Below are positions 1-9,119 of a stretch of 37,483 nt of DNA, one piece after another (within the stretch, counting starts at the first letter, position 1; each line of letters opens with the position of its first letter). The notes below the pieces were generated by a model, which searched no databases, was not told the DNA's origin, and saw only the letters and a program-made list of their open reading frames with translations. A program made the translations under genes and the position numbers. The stretch comes from Verrucomicrobiota bacterium. Its GTDB lineage: Bacteria > Verrucomicrobiota > Verrucomicrobiia > Chthoniobacterales > JAFAMB01. The stretch spans positions 1-37,483 of the forward strand of contig JAFAIO010000315.1 in the NCBI GenBank assembly GCA_019236675.1, in the 5' to 3' direction.

Positions 1-219
1 TGAGAGGTGAGGAAATCCTCCGCCCTCTGAACGATTTACAAGCTCAAAGTTGGTTCGCAACAAAACGTCTGGGCCAAAGGAAGCCTAGGCAGCTCGCACG
101 TGATGGAGCTTCTCGTAACCTGTCCTGGCGGCTGGTTTTACCTTTCACTTTTCACCTTTCACAACGCACGTCTCACCAACCACTTCTCACCTCTCACGTC
201 TCACATCTCACTCCTTGGA

Positions 220-2820
220 TCACTCCGGCCAAAGAAAGTGTTCCAGTCGCAGCCGGGTTAGGCGATTCTTAGCTTCTTCCGCTCGACTACTGGGAGTTGC
301 TGCCAGTTTTTGATAAATAGCCGCAGCGGATGCCCAAGATTTCTTGGACTCCAAAATCTGGGCCGCGTCGAATCCAGCCCGGAAATACCAGATTTCGCCG
401 GGCGTACCATAGTCTATGCTGAGGACATCATAGTATGCGGCCAAAGCCTCATCCCATTGACCGATTTTCTCGTGGCATTTGGCCTTCTTATACAGGGCGC
501 TCTGCCGGCAAACTGCCGAAACTCCTTCGAGCACCGCTAATGAATCAAAAGTCTTAATGGCTTCACGGTACTCGGCTTCGTCTTTCGATCCTAAAGTGAA
601 TTCCGCATCTCCTTTGGCATCCATGGCTTCGCACCGAATGTCGGTAGGAACGGTTTGGTTCAATAGATCGTTCAGCAGAACAATCGCTTCCCGATCCTGC
701 AAAGCTTGTCTTTTAGTCAATGCCTGTTCCAGGCGTGCCCGGTAGCGAAGCGAACCGTTAATCTTGTAAACGTCCTCAAACAGCTCGACGGCGTGATCCA
801 TCGACGCGGAGTTCAGGCTCTTGCGAGCGGCTTCACCAGCCAGAAATAGGGCCGTCTCCAGCAGCGGCGAATCAGGGTCTTCTTCGGAGACCAGCTCAAA
901 TTGGGTCTGAGCATTTGGATAATCGTCTTGCCGAAAGTAAACTTCTCCCAGCTTTATTCGGATTTCCGGTCTGAAATGGGAATGCGGATATTTTTGGAGA
1001 AAATCTTGAGCCAGGAGCGACACGTTGGCGATCGGTTGATTGGTGTCATCGGCGGCTGCAAAAAATTCCAGTCGCGCTTTCTCTTCTTGGGTAGGGCTAT
1101 CGTCGGTAGCCACCTGGGTGAGTTCAGATTTTAGCCGGCTGCGATCCGAAGGCGACTGTGTAAAGGCGATTTCAGCCAGGGCTAAATGAGCTCGGAATCG
1201 ATGAGGATCTTCGGCAAAATCGGCCAGAAATTGGCGCAAGTTTTTTTCCGCGATCGCGCTTCCGCCTTTAGCTTGTAACATTGCCTTTTCGAACTCGAGC
1301 GCCGCGCGTTCGGATTCAGTGCCAGATAAGCGCGATAGCGCTTCGGCTGGTTGGCGATAGAGAGTCTCGTTACCGAGGCACAGGGCGGAAATGGCGGCAT
1401 TATACAGAAAGCGACCCCGGTTAGGCGTCGGTCCTTGGCTGAGCTGTGTGTAGAGGTCGAACGCGGAGGTGAAATTTTTCCCCTGGAACAAAGCATCCGC
1501 TAAAACTTCCTGAACGCCGGCCCGGTCAGCGGCGCTAGCATTGCTATTCGCCGCTAGCCATTGATTCGCGATCCCGACTGCCTCCCCGAAATTTCCATCC
1601 GCATCCAATTGCTGAGCCAGTGATATCACCGCCGCGCCGGCCAGTGGGTGGCTGGCGTGATCCGTAATGAATTGTCTCAGCAAGTTCAGCCCGTTCGTGT
1701 GCGAACCGATCTTGAGCTCGAGCTTGCCAAGGTAAAATTGGGCCAGTACCGGTCTATCCGAGCCTGACTGTTTCGGATCTTCCTGCGCCCAGCGGATCAG
1801 ATCGTCCAAAGAAGGGGTTTGTTCGAGCAAATAGATTGAATATAGGGCCTGAAAAAGGTCTGGCAGGTTTTCCGTCTGAGGTTGCTCGCCGATGATTTTC
1901 TCGACGATCGATTCGGCCTCTTCGTACTCTTTTCGCGCGATGTAAGTGTTTGCTAACCCGAGCCGAGCGATGGTGGTGACGCGCGAACTTTGTCCTGATT
2001 CAGATTTTAAGACTTGTTGAAAGCTGTTCTCGGCGGCATCGAGGTCTCCCGTTACCAACGAAAGCCGGCCGGAGAGCGCCTCTTTTCGGGCCGATTGCAC
2101 CCGGTCGGGATGATCTACCTTAGCCAGCAAATCCCGAGCTGCCTTAAAATCAGAAAGTTGGAGTTCCAATTCTGCCGCCATTAAAAACGGTTTGGCATCG
2201 CTCAAGGTTTGATCCTTGATCAGTGGCGATAGCGTCTGCAAAGCTTCGTGCGTAGCGCCTAGCTGTTGTTGGGCCTCCGCGAGACCGAGTCGGGCCTCGA
2301 CGATATCGCCGCCGACATTCGGATCCTTTACAATCTCCGACCACATGGTTTCGGCCTCTGCCCATCGACCGGAACGCAGCAATGCTTCAGCGTTCAAACT
2401 CCGGCCAACGATCGAATTCAGAGCCTGTGAATCTAAAACCTGGAGGGCCGCAGCCGGCTGATCGGTGGATAGTAAGCACTTGGCTAACAGGAGCTTTGCT
2501 TCAGCCACGTGCGTGACACCGGGTGCGGCTAGATAGTTGCGAAGCTTTTGAATGCTAACCTCAGGAATTCCTTCTTGGTCAGCCCGCACCGCTTCTTCGT
2601 ACAAATCCGCGGAAGCAATGACGGGGAGGAGGATAAGAGAAAAAAATATGCAGGCTAGTCGCGGCGTCGCATGCCCAGCGCCTGGAGGGGAGCCGCTTTT
2701 TAATTGGGCAGTTCTATCGGGTGGCAGCCGGCGGCTCCCGCGAACGTCCCAGCGCAATGTTTGTTCCCAGCGTCTCTGTTCCGATGGTGACCGATTTGCA
2801 CGCCGCCCATAGCCTTGCAT
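220..2820 (-). CDS. TPR-repeat secreted/periplasmic protein (start uncertain)
   Basis: Long ORF with repeated TPR-like helices and a hydrophobic signal-like stretch LACIFFSLILLPVIASA. The longer ORF start (3108) would overlap the uvrA 3' end, so a start at or below 2820 is used. The native start is ambiguous because the 5' region is an inverted-repeat element. Confidence 0.75.
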   Translation of the reverse strand: MQGYGRRANRSPSEQRRWEQTLRWDVRGSRRLPPDRTAQLKSGSPPGAGHATPRLACIFFSLILLPVIASADLYEEAVRADQEGIPEVSIQKLRNYLAAPGVTHVAEAKLLLAKCLLSTDQPAAALQVLDSQALNSIVGRSLNAEALLRSGRWAEAETMWSEIVKDPNVGGDIVEARLGLAEAQQQLGATHEALQTLSPLIKDQTLSDAKPFLMAAELELQLSDFKAARDLLAKVDHPDRVQSARKEALSGRLSLVTGDLDAAENSFQQVLKSESGQSSRVTTIARLGLANTYIARKEYEEAESIVEKIIGEQPQTENLPDLFQALYSIYLLEQTPSLDDLIRWAQEDPKQSGSDRPVLAQFYLGKLELKIGSHTNGLNLLRQFITDHASHPLAGAAVISLAQQLDADGNFGEAVGIANQWLAANSNASAADRAGVQEVLADALFQGKNFTSAFDLYTQLSQGPTPNRGRFLYNAAISALCLGNETLYRQPAEALSRLSGTESERAALEFEKAMLQAKGGSAIAEKNLRQFLADFAEDPHRFRAHLALAEIAFTQSPSDRSRLKSELTQVATDDSPTQEEKARLEFFAAADDTNQPIANVSLLAQDFLQKYPHSHFRPEIRIKLGEVYFRQDDYPNAQTQFELVSEEDPDSPLLETALFLAGEAARKSLNSASMDHAVELFEDVYKINGSLRYRARLEQALTKRQALQDREAIVLLNDLLNQTVPTDIRCEAMDAKGDAEFTLGSKDEAEYREAIKTFDSLAVLEGVSAVCRQSALYKKAKCHEKIGQWDEALAAYYDVLSIDYGTPGEIWYFRAGFDAAQILESKKSWASAAAIYQKLAATPSSRAEEAKNRLTRLRLEHFLWPE

Positions 2821-2918
2821 CGCGCGGAAATGTTCCCGGGAGCCGCCTGTTTTACCCCGAAGGCTTTCGGCGGCAGCCACGTAGAGCTGCCCAATCGAAA
2901 AGCGGCTCCCCTCCAGGC
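2680..2918. repeat. Nested inverted-repeat (foldback) element
   Basis: Arm 2680-2733 gcctggaggggagccgctttttaattgggcagttctatcgggtggcagccggcgg is inverted at 2869-2918. Inner arms ggcggctcccgcgaacgt / aatgttcccgggagccgcc at about 2730-2747 and 2829-2847. Confidence 0.85.
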
Positions 2919-2966
2919 CGTGGGTGGCTTGATCACGCGGGTCACTCGTGCCTGTACCCACTCGCT

Positions 2967-5870
2967 TCAGGATCCCGCGCATTCGAACATTCTCCGCAAA
3001 TAGCGCCCTGTGTGGCTGGCTTCTACCTCGGCGATGTACTCCGGCGGACCTTGGGCAATGACCATTCCGCCTTCGACGCCGCCTTCTGGTCCGAGATCGA
3101 TGACCCAATCCGCGGTTTTGATTACCTCAAGGTTATGCTCAATGACGATTAGAGTGTTGCCTTGATTCCGAAGTTTTATCAGAACATCGAGGAGTTGGCG
3201 GATATCGGCGAAGTGAAGACCGGTCGTCGGTTCGTCCAGGATATACATTGTGCGTCCAGTCGCCTTTTTTGCGAGCTCCGCCGCTAATTTTACCCGTTGC
3301 GCTTCTCCTCCGGAAAGTTGGGTGCCGGATTGCCCCAGCGTCAGATAGCCCAGACCAACATCGACGAGCGGTTCCAATCGGTCATAGATCGCGGGCACAT
3401 TGCGGAAAAACCTGGCCGCCTCATCAACCGACATCGCCAGGATATCCGCGATGTTCTTTCCCCGATAGGTGATTTCCAGCGTCTCCCGGTTGTAGCGGGC
3501 GCCCCGGCAGATCTCACACTCAACGTAGACATCTGCGAGAAAGTGCATCTCGATTTTGATCACACCGTCGCCCTGACAATTCTCGCAGCGGCCTCCCTTC
3601 AGGTTAAAGCTAAACCGTCCGCTATCGTACCCGCGTATTCGGGCGGCCGGTAATTGGCTAAACAGCTCCCGAATTGGACCAAACGCGCCGGAGTAGGTCG
3701 CTGCATTCGAACGCGGCGTACGACCGATCGGACTTTGGTCGATGACGATTGCCTTGTCGACCTGGTCCAAGCCGAGTAGGCGATCGTGCGCACCCGGTTT
3801 ATCTTTGGATTGGTAAAAGTGCCGAAAGAGGGCACGCCGGAGGATATCGTCCACCAGGGTCGATTTACCGCTGCCGGAAACGCCGGTCACGCACACTAAA
3901 CAGCCTAAGGGAAACGATATGTTGAGATCCCGAAGGTTATTTTCCCGGGCGCCGGTTACCGTTAGCCAGCCTTCGGAGCCAGGCTCCGGCAGCCTGCCTC
4001 GGTTGTACAGGGTTCCGCGGGGCTGCACCCGGGATCGCGGTACCGGTATCTGGAGCGCTCCTTTAAGGTATTGGCCGGTGAGAGATTCTTCGCTCGATTC
4101 GATATCTGCCACTGAACCGGCTGCCACGATCTGACCTCCGCGGGGTCCGGCGCCTGGTCCGAGATCAATGACATAGTCGGCAGCTCGAATGGTGTCTTCG
4201 TCGTGCTCGACTACAACCACGGTATTCCCCATGTCACGGAGCCGTTTCAGGGTTTGGATCAGGCGGTCATTGTCGCGTTGATGGAGGCCGATGCTGGGCT
4301 CATCCAGTACATACAGAACGCCGGCCAATCCGGACCCGATTTGGGTGCCTAACCGGATACGCTGAGCTTCACCACCGGAAAGTGTTCCGCTCTCCCGATT
4401 CAACGTGAGATACCCGAGGCCTACCTCAGCCAAAAAACGTAACCGGGCTGTGATCTCCCTGAGCACTTCGGCAGCTACGTGTTTCTGATGCTTCGAAAGC
4501 GCGATTTCAGCAAGGAAACCCAACGAGTTTTCGATCGTTAACTGGCAAAATTGGTGGATGTTGACCTCAACACCCTTTGCGTTTTCGATCGTGACCGCAA
4601 GGATTTCCGGGCGTAAGCGGGCTCCGTTGCAAACTTCGCACGGCCGTCTGCCTTGGAAGCTCTTTAATCGGGCGCGAGTGAACTCGCTTTCGGTGTTTTT
4701 TCTCAGTTGTTCCAGCTGAGCCAAAACACCTTCGAAAGGTTTTTCGACATCCCGGCTTCCGAACTTGAATCGAAGCGCCAAGTCACCGGTGCCGTAGAGG
4801 ACAGCATCACGGCAATTTGCGGGCAAATCCGCAAACGGCGATTCCAGGTTACCTTTGTAAGCTTCAACCAGAGAGCCCAACAGGGCTTGATGGTAGGCAT
4901 GAATGCGTTTGCTCGCCTTGCGCCAGGGTGCGATCGCACCATCTCCCAAGGGTCGAGCCAAATCCGGGATCACCAACTCAGGATCGAAATAGCTGACAGA
5001 ACCAAGCCCTTGGCAATTCGGGCAAGCGCCGGCTAAGCTGTTGAAAGAGAAATGTTTGGGGGTCAGTTCCGGCAAAATGAACTCGGTCTTGGGATTACAA
5101 AATTCGGTCGAGTAGGCGAGTTCTTCCCAGTTTTCCGAGTTTGGCAGTTGCCGGCTGATCACGATGCGATTGCCGCCCCATTTTAACGCGGTGTCGATGG
5201 AATCGGCCAAGCGAGTGCGTACTCCTTCGCGCAACACCAACCGGTCAACGACGATCTCGATCGTATGCCGGCTATCTTTCGCCAGGCGGATTGGTTCCGG
5301 CCGGGCCAGCTCTAATATGTCTCCATCGACGCGGACTCGAACGAAGCCTTCTCGGCGGATCTTTTCCAGAACGTCGCGGAACTCTCCTATTTCGTGCCGG
5401 ACCACCGGAGCGATCACCAGAAACCTGGTTTCTTCCGGGTAAGTCAGAATTTGATCGACGATTTGCTGGGGCGTCTGTTTAAAGACTTTTTCTCCCGTAG
5501 CGGGATCGTGCGGTTGGCCGATTGCCGAAAAGAGCAGCCGCAGATAGTCATAAATTTCCGTCGTGGTTGCAATGGTTGATCGCGGGTTCGCGACCGATCC
5601 TCGCTGCTCAATGGCGATGGCCGGCGACAGACCCTCGATAAAGTCGACATCCGGCTTTTCCATCTTATCGAGAAATTGGCGGGCGTACGCAGAGAGACTT
5701 TCCACGTATCGACGTTGTCCTTCCGCGTACAGCGTATCAAAGGCGAGGGAGGACTTGCCCGATCCGCTCATACCGGTTATGACAACCAGTTTTTCTCGCG
5801 GAAACTCGACGTTAACTCCTTTAAGATTGTGCTGGCGAGCGCCTACAATGCGAATATTCTCCGCAGCCAT
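2967..5870 (-). CDS. uvrA: Excinuclease ABC subunit UvrA
   Basis: 967 aa; GMSGSGKSSLAFDTLYAEGQRRYVESLSAYARQFL, GSVSGSGKS-type second Walker A (GVSGSGKSTLV), LSGGEAQRI/LSGGEAQRV signatures, CxxC zinc motifs. Confidence 0.98.
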   Translation of the reverse strand: MAAENIRIVGARQHNLKGVNVEFPREKLVVITGMSGSGKSSLAFDTLYAEGQRRYVESLSAYARQFLDKMEKPDVDFIEGLSPAIAIEQRGSVANPRSTIATTTEIYDYLRLLFSAIGQPHDPATGEKVFKQTPQQIVDQILTYPEETRFLVIAPVVRHEIGEFRDVLEKIRREGFVRVRVDGDILELARPEPIRLAKDSRHTIEIVVDRLVLREGVRTRLADSIDTALKWGGNRIVISRQLPNSENWEELAYSTEFCNPKTEFILPELTPKHFSFNSLAGACPNCQGLGSVSYFDPELVIPDLARPLGDGAIAPWRKASKRIHAYHQALLGSLVEAYKGNLESPFADLPANCRDAVLYGTGDLALRFKFGSRDVEKPFEGVLAQLEQLRKNTESEFTRARLKSFQGRRPCEVCNGARLRPEILAVTIENAKGVEVNIHQFCQLTIENSLGFLAEIALSKHQKHVAAEVLREITARLRFLAEVGLGYLTLNRESGTLSGGEAQRIRLGTQIGSGLAGVLYVLDEPSIGLHQRDNDRLIQTLKRLRDMGNTVVVVEHDEDTIRAADYVIDLGPGAGPRGGQIVAAGSVADIESSEESLTGQYLKGALQIPVPRSRVQPRGTLYNRGRLPEPGSEGWLTVTGARENNLRDLNISFPLGCLVCVTGVSGSGKSTLVDDILRRALFRHFYQSKDKPGAHDRLLGLDQVDKAIVIDQSPIGRTPRSNAATYSGAFGPIRELFSQLPAARIRGYDSGRFSFNLKGGRCENCQGDGVIKIEMHFLADVYVECEICRGARYNRETLEITYRGKNIADILAMSVDEAARFFRNVPAIYDRLEPLVDVGLGYLTLGQSGTQLSGGEAQRVKLAAELAKKATGRTMYILDEPTTGLHFADIRQLLDVLIKLRNQGNTLIVIEHNLEVIKTADWVIDLGPEGGVEGGMVIAQGPPEYIAEVEASHTGRYLRRMFECAGS

Positions 5871-6112
5871 CGGTTCAAAACCCGTAAACTACCACCAAAG
5901 CACAAGACGACGGGCGGGACCAGCGGTTTTCGGCGGAAGGAGCCAGGAGGGGAATCTCTGCCTTATGGAAACCGTGGGCTCCGCGAACAAATAGGACTTA
6001 TGCGACCGATGAGATCTATGTGTTCAGGCCCCATGACTCTCATGAGCCACATCAGTTCTCGGCGCCCACATCACATACTGTCGTGGCATGTCGACACGCC
6101 CACACCCCTCCT

Positions 6113-6140
6113 AGCTCCTAGATTCTAGCTCCTAGGTCCT
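6113..6140. repeat. AGCTCCT heptamer array
   Basis: agctcct-agattct-agctcct-aggtcct in 7-bp register, same words as at 20024, 26212, 30172 and 30403. Confidence 0.8.
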
Positions 6141-6157
6141 GGGTGGCATGGTCCGCC

Positions 6158-7531
6158 TTACCCGCTGATATTATACTTCTGCAGCCGCCGGTAGAAGGCG
6201 CTCCGGCTTAGCCCTAAGGCTTTGGCCGCCGTAATCGCATTTCCGTTGTGCCGGTCGAGCGCTTTCCGGATGAGATGCGCTTCTACGGACTCGAGGTCCA
6301 TCTCTTCCAGGAGGCCGGCTCGGCTCTGCTGGGCAGTCTGTAAGCCCAGATCTCCCGGTTCGATGACATCGGAACGGGACAATAAAACGGCTCTCTCCAT
6401 CACGTGGCGAAGTTCTCGGACGTTTCCGGGCCAGTTGTGTTGGCGCAGTGCATCCACCGCCTTCGGTGAAATCTCGCCGATCTTTTTGCGGTAGCGCACG
6501 GCGAGTTCGTCCAAAAATACCTTTACCAGAGCCGGAATGTCGTCTCGGCGTTCGCGCAGCGAAGGTAGATGGATCTGAATCGTGTTCAGCCGGAAGTAGA
6601 GATCCTCTCTGAATTTCCCGGCCTCAATATCCTTTATCAGGTCAGCGTTAGTGGCACTCAGTAACCGCGTATTCGCTTTTTGGGTCCGAGAGGAACCCAC
6701 TCGCTCGAATTCGCCGGTCTCCAACACTCGGAGGATCTTGGCTTGTTGGGAGCCGGTCAAATTAGCGATCTCGTCGAGGAATAGAGTTCCTCCGTCGGCG
6801 AGCTCGAATCGACCCACGCGATCAGAGCGTGCGTCCGTAAACGCGCCTTTCACGTGCCCGAACATTTCGCTTTCGAACAATGTCTCCGGGATACCGCCCA
6901 TGTTGACACTGATCAACGGTTGTTGCACCCGGCCTGATAGCCGGTGCAGCATCCGCGCCACGACACCCTTACCAGTGCCATTCTCGCCCGTGATCAAAAT
7001 GTTCGCGTCGGATGGCGCCACCTGTTCCACGATTCTTTGCACCTCCTGCATAGCGGGAGATAGAGCCACAAAGTCGGAGATTGGATTTTGGGCGTTTCTC
7101 AGTACGAGGTTTTCGGCCTCCAGGCGTTCTTTGCCCTTGAGAGCGGCGCGCAACTGGATTTGAGTTCTTACAATCGAAAGAAGCCGTTCGTTCTCCCATG
7201 GTTTTTGGAGAAAATCTTTAGCTCCCGCCTGAACGGCTTCGACTGCAAGCGGGATCGATCCCCAGGCCGTCATCACCACCGCCGGCAGTGACGGATCAAT
7301 CTGTTGAACCCGCCGGAGCAGATCGAGACCCTCCTGACCTGAAGTGCGGTCCTGATGATAATTCATATCCATCAGGAGGAGATCGAACTCGCCCTTACCC
7401 AGGGCAGCGATCGCTGCCTCCGGGCTCTCAACACAGGTTGTGTGGTAGCCTTCCGCAGAACATATAAACGAGAGGGCGCTTAATATCTCCGGTTGATCAT
7501 CAGCAATAAGGATTTTAGCGCGATTCGGCAT
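6158..7531 (-). CDS. Sigma-54-dependent NtrC-family response regulator (REC-AAA+-Fis HTH)
   Basis: REC domain (ADDQPE, LLLMDMN, K in FLQKPW), AAA+ GENGTGKG, GAFTDA loop (variant of GAFTGA), C-terminal Fis-type HTH AAKALGLSRSAFYRRLQKY. Confidence 0.96.
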   Translation of the reverse strand: MPNRAKILIADDQPEILSALSFICSAEGYHTTCVESPEAAIAALGKGEFDLLLMDMNYHQDRTSGQEGLDLLRRVQQIDPSLPAVVMTAWGSIPLAVEAVQAGAKDFLQKPWENERLLSIVRTQIQLRAALKGKERLEAENLVLRNAQNPISDFVALSPAMQEVQRIVEQVAPSDANILITGENGTGKGVVARMLHRLSGRVQQPLISVNMGGIPETLFESEMFGHVKGAFTDARSDRVGRFELADGGTLFLDEIANLTGSQQAKILRVLETGEFERVGSSRTQKANTRLLSATNADLIKDIEAGKFREDLYFRLNTIQIHLPSLRERRDDIPALVKVFLDELAVRYRKKIGEISPKAVDALRQHNWPGNVRELRHVMERAVLLSRSDVIEPGDLGLQTAQQSRAGLLEEMDLESVEAHLIRKALDRHNGNAITAAKALGLSRSAFYRRLQKYNISG

Positions 7532-7627
7532 CTTCAGACAGGGCGCGAGATATCGGGGTGCGGTTCCCTTAACTCCTCTAAGAAAGAGGGTTTACGCTCA
7601 TTCGTAAAGCAGAATGGTGTGGCCGGT

Positions 7628-7841
7628 TTGGATCGTCCTCGTACTCGTCCTCGACTTGGGGTGCACGTGGCCTCAATCGTGGCTATGGATCGGGCCCGCT
7701 CCAAACACAATAGTCCCATTTGTCCCATAAGTCCCATCCGTTGCACGTCTGAAGGTGTTGTTCCTGCTCGGAGCGCAGTGACATGGAGAACCCCGCCCAA
7801 ATCGAGGACGAGGACGACGACGAGGACGAGTACGATATGGG
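7628..7841. repeat. About 210-bp composite element: inverted GAGGACGA arrays flanking a GTCCCATNN array
   Basis: Left tcgtcctcgtactcgtcctcgacttggg, centre gtcccatttgtcccataagtcccatccg, right atcgaggacgaggacgacgacgaggacgagtacga. Same architecture at 23465-23677. Confidence 0.85.
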
Positions 7842-7859
7842 AATGCCGACTGCCAAGCC

Positions 7860-8561
7860 CTACCCGACCTTCTTAAACCAAACCTTCGCCCGATCGATAT
7901 GGGCTCCGCGCCCGATAAAGAATTGCTTTAATGCGGGCGTATAAAAGGATCCGTCCTCTTCCGGATTCATCCCCAGGAAGATCTCTCCGCCGGGCTTGAG
8001 GAACCGCTTCTGCAAATCATCGAGAAAGAAGGACCATTCCTTTGAGGTCCAGAGGTTGGAGCGCTTATGGCCATTGAAACAGATAGAGAAAGCAGTGACC
8101 ATATCGAATCGCTCACCGAGATCCGGCAAAGGTTCATGCGCTTTGATCTCCCAAACCGTCCTCTTCAGCCCAAACAGCTCGAAGAGCTCTCCATACATCG
8201 GCGGCTCAGGAATATCTAAACCGACGCCCGAGTGCCCGAGGTATCGCGCAACCAAGAGAAACCAGCCTGCGCCACTACCCAAATCGAGGATCCGCAACGG
8301 TCGCGGACGAGCGGTCAAACGAAGCTCTTGCGCGCGCCGGATGTTAAGGCGGAGCCAACGGTTCGCGTCTAAATATTTAGGCCAATGCGTCCGTTCGCCC
8401 GGGACCGAAAATTGGTCGCGGATTTTAGCAAATCCTGCCAAATCAATTTTCTTGATGATTTCCTGGGGATCGATCGGATGCCGCCATCGATGGTAAGCGT
8501 TGCTGGTGCTTAACCAAGCAGTTCCATCGACCAATTTCGCGATTTTATTAGCAACACGCAT
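7860..8561 (-). CDS. Class I SAM-dependent methyltransferase
   Basis: Motif I ILDLGSGAGWFLLVARYLG, GLDIPEP, FLKPGGEIFLGMN. Confidence 0.85.
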   Translation of the reverse strand: MRVANKIAKLVDGTAWLSTSNAYHRWRHPIDPQEIIKKIDLAGFAKIRDQFSVPGERTHWPKYLDANRWLRLNIRRAQELRLTARPRPLRILDLGSGAGWFLLVARYLGHSGVGLDIPEPPMYGELFELFGLKRTVWEIKAHEPLPDLGERFDMVTAFSICFNGHKRSNLWTSKEWSFFLDDLQKRFLKPGGEIFLGMNPEEDGSFYTPALKQFFIGRGAHIDRAKVWFKKVG

Positions 8562-8590
8562 TCTAAAACTGAAAAGACCTGAACAAAAAC

Positions 8591-8710
8591 TTCACCACAA
8601 AGACACAGAAGTTCAACGCCGACATCGCCGGCATCGCCGTGAACGCCGCGAACGTCCTAGTAGCATCTTCGCTCTCACTCGTTCCCGCCGTTCCCGGCGA
8701 TGTCGGCGTT
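8591..8710. repeat. Inverted-repeat element ending in TTCACCACAAAGACACAGAAG
   Basis: Arms aacgccgacatcgccgg / ccggcgatgtcggcgtt; loop contains cgtcctagtagcatctt. The reverse-complement layout matches 22181-22289. Confidence 0.8.
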
Positions 8711-8711
8711 A

Positions 8712-9119
8712 TTATTGAGCATCGCCGTTGTTGGACTTGAATTTTGTGAGGACGAGTGTGGTGCCTCGGCTCTTGCGCTGATAGTCGACTTGATCAAAGG
8801 CGTGACGAATCAAGTGCAACCCGAGACCGCCTGGGCGCACATGATCCAGCGGCCGGCCTTGGACCACCTCGGGTTGATCGCCGAAATCTCTCAACCGGAA
8901 GCGCACACCGCCAGAATACGTCTGCAGTGATAACGTGATCAGTTTGTCCTCGGCCAGATGGTAAGCGTGCCGGATAATATTTGTGCACGCCTCATCAACT
9001 CCCAGCACCATCAGATCGATTTGGCGCGCCGGGAAACCTTGCTCTTGCAAAAATTGCCGGACGCAACTGCGGACAAGACCCAAGTTGGCCGGGTGGCTGG
9101 CAAACTCTAGCTTCTTCAT
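8712..9119 (-). CDS. Anti-sigma regulatory factor, RsbW-like HATPase
   Basis: VDEACTNIIRHAY (N-box) and GGLGLHLIRHAFDQVDY (G-box) typical of HATPase_c_2. Confidence 0.9.
   Translation of the reverse strand: MKKLEFASHPANLGLVRSCVRQFLQEQGFPARQIDLMVLGVDEACTNIIRHAYHLAEDKLITLSLQTYSGGVRFRLRDFGDQPEVVQGRPLDHVRPGGLGLHLIRHAFDQVDYQRKSRGTTLVLTKFKSNNGDAQ

Noticed and set aside
2721-3152. 143-aa plus-strand ORF
   Set aside because: Covers the foldback element and the antisense of the uvrA 3' end.
5990-6055. Degenerate GTCCCATNN inverted element upstream of uvrA
   Set aside because: Words resemble 30261-30340 but many mismatches; not strong enough to call separately.
6158-7531. GAFTDA instead of GAFTGA as evidence of loss of sigma-54 contact
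   Set aside because: GAFTDA variants occur in functional enhancer-binding proteins; not notable alone.
7493-7876. ORF encoding an acidic/low-complexity peptide
   Set aside because: Spans the repeat element and antisense of the regulator start; no coding signature.
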